Under the pieces are notes generated by a model, which saw only the letters and a list, made by a program, of their open reading frames with translations, was not told the DNA's origin and searched no databases. The translations under genes and the position numbers were made by a program. From Anammoximicrobium sp964486845 (GTDB lineage: Bacteria > Planctomycetota > Planctomycetia > Pirellulales > Pirellulaceae), in assembly GCA_964486845.1 (NCBI GenBank), contig CAZAQY010000006.1, positions 20,420-84,419 on the forward strand: 64,000 nt of DNA, in the 5' to 3' direction. Below are positions 55,399-63,745 of the stretch, in pieces (the stretch's first letter is position 1; every line of letters starts with the position of its first letter).

Positions 55399-56967
55399 AT
55401 GACACGCCTGAAGACGTCCCGTCAGTCACGTCGCATCCATCGAAATCGCCTGCGATTGGAGGCGTTAGAGGCCCGATTGCCGCTGGCAGCGGCCGCCTTC
55501 ACCGTCGAACTGTACGAAGACCTAGGAGGCGTTCCCGGAAATCTGATCGTGGGTGACACGGTGGAAGTGGGAGACAGTTTCTTCCTGGAAATCAAGGCGC
55601 AGGAATTCGATCTGGCCAGTTACGGTCTCCGCGGCGTTGCCCTGGACATTGCTTGGGATCCCAGTGTCATTCGCGAGATTGACGAACCATTTGATCCTCG
55701 CAAACTGGTGACCTCGCAGCTACCGGCCTCCCGAAGCGGGACGTTGGACAACGCGGCTGGTACCATCGACAACCTGGCTGGTGCCTGTTTCCTGGCTGGA
55801 CACGTCGGCTGGCCCATCGGCAATCTCGGACCTGAGCGTTTCGCCCTTCTACGTTTTCGCGCCCTGAGTGAGGCTGAGGGTTCGCTGTTCTCGATGCGCG
55901 AAGGGCGGTCGAGCATCACACAGGTACCGGTATCGAGCCTGAACGCTGAACACCTCTATTTCGAGCCGCAGACGATCACCGTCGTCGCGGCCCAGATGCC
56001 CGCCGAAAGCGAATCGCAGGTGACCGTGACGATCGACGAGCCTGCTACCGGGCCCCTGGGACCGACGGACACGGACGAATCGCTCGCCGCGGAGACTCAG
56101 ACGCCCCTCACTGGCTCCGATCCAGTCGATCCGGACCCACCACCGCCTGCCGATGAGACGGCGGATGCCGACATACCGCCAACTCCGCAAGAAAACGCGG
56201 ACGATACGGCCGAACAGCCCGTCGCGGATGCAAGCGTTGACAGCAGCCAGAGTTCGCTCGACGAGCCTGTGACGGAGACCCCGGATGCCCCGCCGCCGAC
56301 AGACAACGAGCCCGACACAGACCAGACGTCCGAGCCCGCCGTGGGGCCGGAAACTAGTGACTCGCCGCCTGCCCAACAGCCGAGCGACGAAGGCACGTTT
56401 AGCGGCGAAACTCGATCTGCAATTTGGCAAAACCCCGACAACCCCTATGACGTCAACGGCATCGACGGGGTCACGCCGCTGGATGCCCTGCTGATCGTCA
56501 ACTACATCAACCGGCACATCGGGGAACCAGTGCTGCCGAGTGTCGCCCAGGCTCCCCCGCCGTTCTACGATGTCAATGGAGACAACCTGTGTACGGCCCA
56601 CGATATGTTGCTGGTAATCAACTTCTTGCTGCCGCAGGCAAATTCAGCCTCGTCCAACGAAGCCGCGGTTGCGGACGCGCCGGTTGCCTCCGGCCAGGTC
56701 AGCGATTGCGGGACCGTGGCAGACCTAGCCTCGGATCCGGCCCAAGCCACCTGCGGGTCCAACATCCCGCAGGGCAGCAACGCCGCCACTGCCGGCACAG
56801 GGGCGGACGAGATTGACGACCAACTCGCCAGCAGCGTCCTTGCCAGCATGGATCTGGCGATGTTCGGCAGTCTGAACACGGCCATCGAGACGCTCAGTCG
56901 CGATAGATCCCAAGACGAACAAGCGAGCCAAGCTGAACTGCATGACCTGGCGCTGATCGACCTGTAA
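55399..56967 (+). CDS. LEPRxLL protein with cohesin-like N-terminus and C-terminal dockerin
   Basis: 522 residues from ATG 55399, with GGAGG 5-6 nt upstream. The motif LEALEARLPLAAA lies at 20-32. Residues ~33-200 resemble a cohesin fold (FTVELYEDLGG, VEVGDSFFLEIKAQEFD, YGLRGVALDIAWDPSVI, ALLRFRAL). A Pro/Asp/Glu/Thr-rich linker (~205-340) follows. A type I dockerin at ~347-412 has two calcium loops (DVNGIDGVTPLDALLIVNYI and DVNGDNLCTAHDMLLVINFL). The Asp/Ser-rich tail ends LHDLALIDL. The dockerin closely matches that of the giant upstream. Both partner modules in one protein could allow chain-like assembly. Confidence 0.85.
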   Translation: MTRLKTSRQSRRIHRNRLRLEALEARLPLAAAAFTVELYEDLGGVPGNLIVGDTVEVGDSFFLEIKAQEFDLASYGLRGVALDIAWDPSVIREIDEPFDPRKLVTSQLPASRSGTLDNAAGTIDNLAGACFLAGHVGWPIGNLGPERFALLRFRALSEAEGSLFSMREGRSSITQVPVSSLNAEHLYFEPQTITVVAAQMPAESESQVTVTIDEPATGPLGPTDTDESLAAETQTPLTGSDPVDPDPPPPADETADADIPPTPQENADDTAEQPVADASVDSSQSSLDEPVTETPDAPPPTDNEPDTDQTSEPAVGPETSDSPPAQQPSDEGTFSGETRSAIWQNPDNPYDVNGIDGVTPLDALLIVNYINRHIGEPVLPSVAQAPPPFYDVNGDNLCTAHDMLLVINFLLPQANSASSNEAAVADAPVASGQVSDCGTVADLASDPAQATCGSNIPQGSNAATAGTGADEIDDQLASSVLASMDLAMFGSLNTAIETLSRDRSQDEQASQAELHDLALIDL

Positions 56968-57019
56968 TCCGTGCCTATCGGCTCGTCTGGAGCATCTTCA
57001 GAAGCCCGGCTTTCCCGAA

Positions 57020-57118
57020 CACCTGTCCAGAAACAACTTCGCAGGGCGGAATTCACTCCGCCTGAGCGGACTGAAGTCCGCTCTACGAGAAAATCGCGGA
57101 GTTGATCTTGGACAGGTG
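57020..57118. mobile_element. Foldback element with CACCTGTCCA termini
   Basis: CACCTGTCCA (57020-57029) and its exact reverse complement TGGACAGGTG (57109-57118) bound a 99-bp segment. Pairing continues imperfectly inward (AGAAACAAC against GTTGATCT). Inside are two small hairpins, GCGGAATTCACTCCGC and GCGGACTGAAGTCCGC. No target duplication is evident. Confidence 0.55.
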
Positions 57119-57150
57119 CTAAGCCCCGATCGCCCGGCGTCGCCCCCGCC

Positions 57151-57300
57151 CCATTCAGGCAACGCTGTGAAGCATTTTCGTAGCCGAATTCGTGAGAATT
57201 CGAGGGTTCTGGAGAGACTCCAAAGTCTCACGACTTCGGCTACCGCCGTTTTCCCGGTGTTTTCCGTGACCAAAAATGCTTCACAGCGTTGCCATTCAGG
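57151..57300. mobile_element. MITE-like element, 132 bp, with perfect 19-bp TIRs and 9-bp target duplication
   Basis: The element 57160-57291 starts with CAACGCTGTGAAGCATTTT (57160-57178) and ends with its exact reverse complement (57273-57291). It is flanked by perfect 9-bp direct repeats CCATTCAGG (57151-57159 and 57292-57300), the signature of transposition. An inner palindrome (GTAGCCGAA at 57180-57188 with TTCGGCTAC at 57235-57243, and TCGTGAGA with TCTCACGA) makes most of it self-complementary. It has no coding capacity, so a transposase would have to act in trans. Confidence 0.85.
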
Positions 57301-57420
57301 ACGGCCTCCCGCTCGCACCGAGACTTCCGATCGGGAAAAGATTAAGGGTGGGAGGGGTTATGCCGATAACGCAAACATTGGCGTTGTGAGTTGCTTGCTG
57401 GGCGACGGGGGGAAATCGCC

Positions 57421-58698
57421 ATGGCGGGGGGACGGGGTCTATCTGCGTTCTTGCGTTGCAGCCTGGCCAAGCGATGGCTGGTGCTGCTCTTGCTGGCATG
57501 CTTGCTGCCACCGACAGCAGCGCACGGCGGAAACTCGCTGAAGCCGGAAGTGGCGAAAGATTCGCCCTGGGAGGAGGACGAGTGCGGTGCCGCTGTCCCC
57601 GTCGACTTCTCACAGCAAGCGTACTGTCCGCCGCCGATGTGGGCCAGCGCCGAGTTGCTGCTCTGGTGGATCGATGGCTTCCACGTCCCGCCCCTGGTGA
57701 CGAGCGGACCCTGGAGCGACGGGCGCGACACGGTCGGCCAGCTCGGAGCGCCGCGCACGGACGTTTTGCTGGGCGACAGCAGTCTGGACGCGGACGCGCA
57801 CGCCGGTGCCCGTTTCCGTCTCGGCTACTGGTTCGATGCCGAGGCGAAGTGCGGCGTGGAGGCGGTCTATTTTGGGTTGTTGGAACGGTCCGCTGGTTTC
57901 CAGGCCGCCAGTCCCACGGTGCCGGTCATCACTCGACCGTTCTACAACCGCGAGCCGGGCTCGGAAGGCTCGGATACGGAATTGGTCGCCTTCCCTGGAG
58001 TGTTCGACGGCAGCATCCACGTCCGCGGCGAGACGTCACTGCAAGGCGTCGAGGTCCTCTACCGCCAAGCCTTCTGCCGGCAGTGTACCCGCCGTGTGGA
58101 CTTTCTGGTGGGTTGGCGGTACAACGAGTTGGACGACAGCCTGGTGATTTCCGATGTCAAGAGGTCTCTCAGCGCCAACTCGGGCCTTCAAATCGGGACA
58201 ACGATTGCAGAAGAGGATCGTTTCGCCACCTGCAATCAGTTCCAGGGGGCCGAGATCGGCGTGGTCGCGTTGCTGCGGAAGTGCGGGTGGACCTTGGACG
58301 TCGCCGCGAAGCTGGGCCTGGGCAACAACCATGCTCGGGTTGACATCCGCGGTTCGACGACCGTCACGGTCCCAGACCCGGACATGGCGATGACGCCGGC
58401 GGGCCTGCTCGCCGAACCGACCAATATCGGAACGTACACCAAGGATGTGTTCGCCGTGGTTCCGGAAGTCGGAATCTCGGTCGGCTACGAAATCACGCCT
58501 TGCCTGCGGGCCACTGTCGGCTACACGTTTCTGTACTGGAGCCAGGTCGCTCGGCCGGGTGACCAGATCGACCTCGATCTGAACATCTCGCAATTGAAAC
58601 CAGACGGTTTGACAGGCGCCCCACGGCCCGCGTTGGACTGGAACCTTACGGACATGTGGGCTCAGGGATTGAGTCTGGGACTGGACTACCGATTCTAA
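57421..58698 (+). CDS. BBP7-family outer-membrane beta-barrel protein
   Basis: 425 residues from ATG 57421. The signal peptide spans about residues 1-35 (WLVLLLLACLLPPTAAHGG). The start of the mature domain, PPMWASAELLLWWIDGFHVPPLVTSG, is the hallmark of the planctomycete BBP7 family, followed by alternating amphipathic strands (ARFRLGYWFDAEAKCGVEAVYFGLLER, VDFLVGWRYNELDDSL, ISVGYEITPCLRATVGYTFLYW) and a terminal aromatic LSLGLDYRF as in outer-membrane barrels. It probably sits in the outer membrane. Its cargo is unknown. It lies after the MITE elements and is likely monocistronic. Confidence 0.88.
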   Translation: MAGGRGLSAFLRCSLAKRWLVLLLLACLLPPTAAHGGNSLKPEVAKDSPWEEDECGAAVPVDFSQQAYCPPPMWASAELLLWWIDGFHVPPLVTSGPWSDGRDTVGQLGAPRTDVLLGDSSLDADAHAGARFRLGYWFDAEAKCGVEAVYFGLLERSAGFQAASPTVPVITRPFYNREPGSEGSDTELVAFPGVFDGSIHVRGETSLQGVEVLYRQAFCRQCTRRVDFLVGWRYNELDDSLVISDVKRSLSANSGLQIGTTIAEEDRFATCNQFQGAEIGVVALLRKCGWTLDVAAKLGLGNNHARVDIRGSTTVTVPDPDMAMTPAGLLAEPTNIGTYTKDVFAVVPEVGISVGYEITPCLRATVGYTFLYWSQVARPGDQIDLDLNISQLKPDGLTGAPRPALDWNLTDMWAQGLSLGLDYRF

Positions 58699-58808
58699 GA
58701 CCGCTCACGTAGGCCGGTCTCTCCGAGACCGGCACCACCGTAGAACGCTCGCTCAGCGAGCGGAATCGCGCCGCGGAGCGGCGCGTCTACGATGTGCGGC
58801 CACGTGAA

Positions 58809-60164
58809 TCACGCCACTTTCGCCAGCGCAGCGCTGTGGGCCTGAATCCTCCGGACGGCATCGAGGATGTGGTCCATGTCACTGCGGTCGGCCAACAGCA
58901 GCGTCTGGAACATCCCGACGGTTGTCTCGCAGACCTGTTGGTTGCCCTTCAACTCCTGGAAACTGTCTCGGTACGCTTTCAGCCGCTCGGCGGGGAACAG
59001 CCGCTGGAATCCGCGCGAAGCAATGGCTTCATCCAGCAGTCCGTCGTTGTACTGCTCGCGGTAGCCGCCGCCGCAGGGGATGCCTTCCGCGCCCATGGCC
59101 CTGCAGAACTTGTCGCGCGACAGGCCGTGGAACTGGGCCGGGTCGTAGCGGAAGGCGTACAGGTGCCACACCGGCCGGCTGTTTTCCGGCAAGCGCAGCG
59201 GTTGGACGCCGGGAATCTCCTTCAGGCCGGCCGACAGATAGTCGGCGTTCTCGCGCCGCCGCTGGGTCTCCTGCACCAGCTTGTCGAACTGCGACAGCAG
59301 GATCGAGGCTTGAAAGTGCTGCATCCGGAAGTTGCTCCCGCGGCTGAAGCAGCCGCTGCCGTGGAAGGTCCCGGTGGCGCGGCCGCAGTTGTGGAAGGCG
59401 GCGCAGCGGTCCAAGAGTTCCTCGCGGTCGCCGGTAACGGCCCCGCCTTCGCCGGAGGGAATGTGCTTGGAGTTCTGGAAGCTGAAGCATCCCAGATCGC
59501 CGAGCGTGCCGCACTTGCGGCCCTTGTATTCGGCCAGCCAGGCTTGGCAGGCGTCTTCGATCACGGCCAGATTGTGCTTCTTGGCGATGGTGTTGATCGG
59601 GTCCATGTCGCAAGGCAAGCCGTAGATGTGTACCGGCACGATGGCCCGCGTCCGCTCGGTGATCCGGCTCTCGATCGAAGCCGGGTCCATCGTCAGCGTG
59701 GCCGGGTCCGTGTCGGCGAACACCGGCAGGGCCTTGAGCATCAGGATGGTGTTGTAAGTGGCGATGAACGTGAAGGGGGACGTGATGACTTCGTCGCCGG
59801 CATCGACGCCCATGACGTGCATGGCCGTGATCAGGGCGGTCGTGCCGCTGGCCGTGGCCACGCAACGTTTGGCGCCGATCAATTTCGCGTAACCCGTCTC
59901 AAAGTCCCCAACCAGCCCGCCTCCGCCGGAACTGGACCAATCGCCGCTGCGCAGGACCTTGAGGATCTCCGGCTCCCACGACTCGCGCCACTCCGGCCAT
60001 TTGGGCCAGCCGCCGGTGTGGATGCGGGTGCCTCCGAGCAGGGCCGGTTTGTCCGACTCGGCGGCCAACACCCTCGGCGCTCGGCGAACGCCAAGCCAGG
60101 CTAGTGCGGCGGAACCCGCCGCTGCGGTTCGAACAAATGCTCGTCGGGTCAGATTGCTTTTCAT
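58809..60164 (-). CDS. Tat-exported DegT/DnrJ/EryC1-type aminotransferase
   Basis: 451 residues from ATG 60164, with AAGGAGC 7 nt upstream. A Tat-like signal with Arg7-Arg8 (LTRRAFVRTAAAG) precedes a PLP fold of the sugar-aminotransferase family: CVATASGTTALITAMHVMGVDAGDEVITSPFTF, VIEDACQAW (PLP-binding Asp) and CFSFQNSKHIPSGEGGAV with the Schiff-base Lys. A Tat signal on a PLP enzyme is unusual in most bacteria but recurrent in planctomycetes. The substrate is unknown, probably a keto-sugar or cyclitol ketone. The thioesterase gene lies 22 bp upstream on the same strand. Confidence 0.9.
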   Translation of the reverse strand: MKSNLTRRAFVRTAAAGSAALAWLGVRRAPRVLAAESDKPALLGGTRIHTGGWPKWPEWRESWEPEILKVLRSGDWSSSGGGGLVGDFETGYAKLIGAKRCVATASGTTALITAMHVMGVDAGDEVITSPFTFIATYNTILMLKALPVFADTDPATLTMDPASIESRITERTRAIVPVHIYGLPCDMDPINTIAKKHNLAVIEDACQAWLAEYKGRKCGTLGDLGCFSFQNSKHIPSGEGGAVTGDREELLDRCAAFHNCGRATGTFHGSGCFSRGSNFRMQHFQASILLSQFDKLVQETQRRRENADYLSAGLKEIPGVQPLRLPENSRPVWHLYAFRYDPAQFHGLSRDKFCRAMGAEGIPCGGGYREQYNDGLLDEAIASRGFQRLFPAERLKAYRDSFQELKGNQQVCETTVGMFQTLLLADRSDMDHILDAVRRIQAHSAALAKVA

Positions 60165-60186
60165 GGCTCGGGCTCCTTCTCGATCG

Positions 60187-60669
60187 TTAGGAAACAACCT
60201 CTTTCGGAATCAAGCTTTCGGGAACGTGAACGGCGACGACTTCCCCCCGTACGCACAATTGGCCGTTGGCCGAGACATCGATGCTGACGATGACCTTGCG
60301 GCCCCGGAACTCCTTGACGCGGCCACGAAGTTCCAGCGGCACGCCCAGCGGCGTGGGACGGAGATAATCCACGTGCAGGGCGGCGGTCAGGAAGCGAAAC
60401 GGCGGCTGCGTATCCATGTCCCGCTGTTCGGCCCGGTATGCTGCTGCCGCCGCCGTTCCCGTGCCGTGGCAGTCGATAATCGAGGCCAGCAGGCCGCCGT
60501 AGACGTACCCCGGAATGGCCGTGTGGTAAGGTTGCGGATGAAACACGGCCACTGTCTCCTCCCCGTCCCAGTAGCTCTTCAGTTGCAGCCCGTGTTCATT
60601 CAAGCGGCCACAGCCGTAACAGTGGCTCAGGGCGTCCGGGTAGTAGTCCTGGAAAGCTCTCTCAGTCAC
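60187..60669 (-). CDS. PaaI/hotdog-fold thioesterase-like protein
   Basis: 160 residues. The hotdog segments HTAIPGYVYGGLLASIIDCHGTGTAAAAA (central helix with the active-site region) and VDYLRPTPLGVPLELRGRVKEFRGRKVIVSIDVSANGQLCVRGEVVAVHV match PaaI-type acyl-CoA thioesterases. An N-terminal CYGCG pair (residues ~17-20) may bind metal. It probably hydrolyses an acyl-CoA in the cytoplasm. It is the first gene of a two-gene minus-strand unit with the aminotransferase. Confidence 0.85.
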   Translation of the reverse strand: MTERAFQDYYPDALSHCYGCGRLNEHGLQLKSYWDGEETVAVFHPQPYHTAIPGYVYGGLLASIIDCHGTGTAAAAAYRAEQRDMDTQPPFRFLTAALHVDYLRPTPLGVPLELRGRVKEFRGRKVIVSIDVSANGQLCVRGEVVAVHVPESLIPKEVVS

Positions 60670-61447
60670 GCGACTGCCTCCCGCTGCGACAGGCCTTAGG
60701 TTTCCGAGTACTGGCCGCTGCGCAAGACCTGTTCTTGGGACCCACGGCGTCGCATCCTCCGCAAACGTCGTTCACTTGAGCCAGTCGGGACGTTTGGCGT
60801 CCATGGCGGCGTCGTACCCCGACATAAAGGGCTTGATTCCGAGCACCGGGGTCCCGGAAAACGCGTCGATTTTTTTCGACTTCGATGATATTCTCTAAGA
60901 TCGATACGATTTTGCACAGGGTCAAGGCGATCAAATTCGGGCGAACGGGCGAACGGGTGGCGAACACGCCGGTCAGCGGATTTTGCGAATTGCCTCGCGG
61001 ATGCACTTGGAGTACCGGCCGCGTGTCAGGAAAGCCCCCACCGGTTAAAACAATAACTTCGTGGCGAAAAGCAGCCGATAGCCGGGCTTTGGTCGTAACG
61101 TTGCGGAACACTGGCGCCGCCACGCAGTAGCCGGAGTCGCGGGACGTCCCTGTCTGCGGCTTCGCTCCGAAGTCTTACGACTTCGGCTGCTCCAGTCATT
61201 TCGCAAGGTTACGATCAATGCTCATAACCGCCTTCGTCCCGGCTTGCAGTCTACCACAATCTCCGCAGGAATGCACACGCAAAATGCCGGAGCGAACTTT
61301 CCCAAGTTGGATGGAAGTCCTTTGGGCGCCCGTTCAAGAAACTCCTGGATCGTTTAGAATACGCGTTGGATGGATCCTGGAGCAATCCTCACTCCATTGG
61401 CGAATAACGTTCGTTCCTCGTAAGTCAGTAACAGCGAGCACCAACCC
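60670..61447. other. 778-bp spacer without convincing genes
   Basis: It has A/T-richer pockets (around 60860-60905 and 61040-61060), a small hairpin GTCGATTTTTTTCGAC near 60864-60879 and a palindrome at 61168-61187. Short open frames on both strands, such as 61218-61451 plus, lack RBS support and family similarity. It separates divergent genes. Confidence 0.55.
61168..61187. repeat. Small palindrome of the planctomycete GACTTCGG type
   Basis: CCGAAGTCTTACGACTTCGG has 8-bp arms and a 4-nt loop. The word GACTTCGGCT also occurs in the inner palindrome of the MITE at 57160-57291. Confidence 0.6.
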
Positions 61448-62104
61448 ATGAAGGAAACAACGAACCGACGAGAATTGTTTCAATCCCTAGCGGCAGGCCT
61501 GACGTTGACACTGATTTCGTCTAAGGAGACCGCCGCGCAAATGGGTGATCCGGAATCGGTCCTTCGCCGCGGTGACCGCATCGACGTCGCGGGGCGGGAA
61601 AATCAAATCATCGAAGACGCTTTTCGTCTTGGCTACGATTACGAAAAACGCTACGGCGGCTGCGCCCAGTGCGCCGTCGCCGCTCTGCAAGACGCCTTGC
61701 CTTTCGTCCCGGCGGACGCGAGCCTGTTTCGCGCGGCCAGTTGCCTGGACGGCGGCGCGACGCCGACTGGAATCCAGAGCTGCGGCGGCTTTACGGGCGC
61801 CGGGATCATCATCGGTCACCTGTGCGGCAGAACGCGGGACGAGATTTTCTTCGGTGACAAGAAACTGTCCCAAGAGTTGTTGCGAAGCGTCTACCGGCGA
61901 TTTGAGGAGCGTTACGGCAGCGTCCTGTGCAAGGACGTCCGCGCGGCAGCCGAGCGCGATTGCCCTCAGGTCGTAGGTTTGGCGGCCAAGTGGGCGGCCG
62001 AGGCGCTGTTGGAAGCCTTTGCCAATTACCGCCCGCCCGAACCGCCCGCGACGAGCGCGGCGTCCGCAACGCCAGCCAAGAAGAACGGCGGAGGCAAGAA
62101 ATAG
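61448..62104 (+). CDS. C_GCAxxG_C_C-family protein with Tat-like signal
   Basis: 218 residues. The N-terminus NRRELFQSLAAGLTLTLISS (residues 6-25) is a short Tat-like signal. The family cysteines are present: RYGGCAQCAVAALQ (70-81), SCLDGG (98-103), SCGGFTGAGIIIGHLCG (111-127), a later LCKDV and ERDCPQVVG. Such proteins are thought to be redox-active and to bind metal or an iron-sulfur-type centre, but a precise function is not established. The C-terminus is a Lys/Gly/Ala-rich tail. It ends 11 nt before a terminator-like hairpin. Confidence 0.85.
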   Translation: MKETTNRRELFQSLAAGLTLTLISSKETAAQMGDPESVLRRGDRIDVAGRENQIIEDAFRLGYDYEKRYGGCAQCAVAALQDALPFVPADASLFRAASCLDGGATPTGIQSCGGFTGAGIIIGHLCGRTRDEIFFGDKKLSQELLRSVYRRFEERYGSVLCKDVRAAAERDCPQVVGLAAKWAAEALLEAFANYRPPEPPATSAASATPAKKNGGGKK

Positions 62105-62676
62105 CTTAGCGCACCAGAAGCCCGGCTTTTCGGGAAAGCCGAGTTTCTGTACTTGATCGCCGATAACTCATTTCTTTCGCGCACCAAGCGGCGGCAGCCA
62201 GCCGCCAGCAACAGGCAGACCTCCTCACTTGCCCCCCCCGCCCCAACGGAACGAGTTGAAAACGCAACGGAAATGGTTGCACAAAGCAACCGCCTGGCGC
62301 CAGAGTTGCGTCGTCCATGACGGCTGACGGATTCCACGGAATATGCGGCCGCCCCCCCACCTGCCTCGCAGATTGCCTCGCTTGCCGGTACTCTCAGAAC
62401 TGCAAAATGCCATGTCAGGCATGCCGTCTCCGATTCCCGACGTGTTTCATCTCCGTTCGGCACTGCCTCGGATTCGAGCGGCTTGACAACGGAACGTGGC
62501 AGTCGTGTTCCGTTTGAGTGGTTTGGCGCGATCATCACGTTCGCGGGTACTTGGCGCACCGTGAACACTCGCCGCCATACCCCTCTTTTCGTCAGTTCAG
62601 GCATACCGTTCGCCCAAATCGTCGTTGCGTCGGAATCCTGAGTGAACATCTGCCATCGACATTGGGGGGAATCACG
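62105..62676. other. 572-bp spacer without convincing genes
   Basis: After the hairpin at 62116-62148 no gene, RNA or clear promoter was recognised. The RBS of the next gene (GGGGGGA at 62664-62670) closes the spacer. Open frames here, including a 441-residue minus-strand frame, lack coding character. Confidence 0.5.
62116..62148 (+). terminator. Hairpin terminator of the AAGCCCGGCTT family
   Basis: AGAAGCCCGGCTTT (62116-62129) pairs with AAAGCCGAGTTTCT (62135-62148) with two mismatches. It resembles 17753-17785 and follows the C_GCAxxG gene. Confidence 0.65.
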
Positions 62677-63060
62677 ATGCGTGCAAAGCGCCTCGCATGT
62701 TTTTTGTTGCTGCTTTCGATGGTCGTCGTGAGCGGTTGTCAGAGAAAAAAAGATCTGGTCGGACGCTGGGACATGGGCGGCTCCAATTTCTACTTCCGCC
62801 AAGACGGCGTCGTGTTCTACCTTTCTTCCTCGAAGGTCAGGTATCAGGGACGTTACAGCTACGATGGTTCCACCGAGCCGGGCACGGTCCGCGCCGATTT
62901 GCAGGAGATGAACGGTGATCGGCGTCGTCTCACGCTGAACCTTCTGGTGACGTTTCTCACCGCGGACCGTGTTCGATTCGAGGACGCCAACGGCAGTAGC
63001 TATCGCTCCATGGTAGCGGCCCGTGTGGACGAGGATCTCGGACAGACTGATTCGCGGTAG
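62677..63060 (+). CDS. Small lipoprotein
   Basis: 127 residues from ATG 62677, with a G-rich RBS 6-7 nt upstream. The signal peptide ends in the lipobox VVVSGC (Cys21). The mature part is a single beta-rich domain: LVGRWDMGGSNFYFRQDGVVFYLSSSKVRYQGRYSYDG and TLNLLVTFLTADRVRFED, a lipocalin-like repeat of 'G.W.....F..DG......G.Y' strands. No specific function is recognised; it is a probable envelope lipoprotein. Confidence 0.8.
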   Translation: MRAKRLACFLLLLSMVVVSGCQRKKDLVGRWDMGGSNFYFRQDGVVFYLSSSKVRYQGRYSYDGSTEPGTVRADLQEMNGDRRRLTLNLLVTFLTADRVRFEDANGSSYRSMVAARVDEDLGQTDSR

Positions 63061-63229
63061 GGCGGTCACCTGCTGCTGAACGATCGGCGAGACGGTGCCG
63101 GGTGCACTGAACGCGGACCGAGAAGCCGGGCGTTCTGCCTTGGGCAGGTTTGCAGACGCGCTCTCCGGGCGTATAATCGGCGTCTTAGTTCGACGCGTCG
63201 ATAGGGTCCGAGCCGGCAAGGAGAACGCC

Positions 63230-63745
63230 ATGCCCCGTCCCACCATGAGTCGGGGTACATTTCTGCAATCGGCCACCGCGGGCATAGCGGCTGGCCGCTT
63301 GGCAGACACCTCTGCCGCGGTGTGCGCCGCACAGTCGCAGGCGACCATCAAGATCGAGGAGCCTTACCACGGCGCCGTGCTCAATCACCGGCACGGGACG
63401 CGGTCGGCCGAGCGGTTGAAGATCGCTGTTCGAGGCCGCGCCCCAGCCGGCATTCCCGTGACGGTCAACGGCGCTGTGGCGCAGCGCGAAGGCGACCGAT
63501 TTACCGCCGAGGTTTTGTTGCGCGATCGGGAGACGGACCTGCTGGCAGTTGGCCAGAGCGGGACCTGTCGGCACGAGGCTCGCGCGCGAGTCGTTTGGGA
63601 TCGCTACTCTGAGCCCCGCTACCGCTTCTCGATCGACGACAACAGTTTTTTTCTCCGCAGCATTTCGTGCAAGGATAGCCTTGAAGTCTGGTCCCCTGAG
63701 CCGAGGAGGTCACCATGTCCACGATGTCGCGTCGCACGTTTGTGA
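63230..63745 (+). pseudogene. Exported protein, apparently truncated (polysaccharide-deacetylase-like N-terminus)
   Basis: 171 residues from ATG 63230 with CAAGGAGA upstream. A degenerate Tat-like signal (MSRGTFLQSATAGIAAG) precedes an Ig-like segment (TIKIEEPYHGAVLNHRHGTR, GIPVTVNGAVAQREGDRFTAEV) and then RYRFSIDDNSFFLRSI. In planctomycete homologues I recall, the last phrase opens a longer catalytic domain. Here it gives way to a short unrelated tail (KDSLEVWSPEPRRSP) that overlaps the start of the next gene. Truncation by deletion is inferred with low certainty; it could also be a genuine short protein. Confidence 0.5.

Larger units (their letters stand above)
56968..57420. other. Spacer holding two MITE-like palindromic elements
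   Basis: After a half copy of the AGAAGCCCGGCTTT hairpin (about 57000-57013) come two foldback elements, 57020-57118 and 57160-57291, described separately. The last 120 bp before the BBP7 gene hold its leader, with nothing else recognised. Confidence 0.7.

Noticed and set aside
61218..61451. 77-residue plus-strand frame before the C_GCAxxG gene
   Set aside because: No RBS, no recognisable family and it overlaps the next start; treated as spacer.
62026..63351. 441-residue minus-strand frame at the right end
   Set aside because: It runs opposite three plus-strand genes with good RBS and signal peptides and has no coherent domain.
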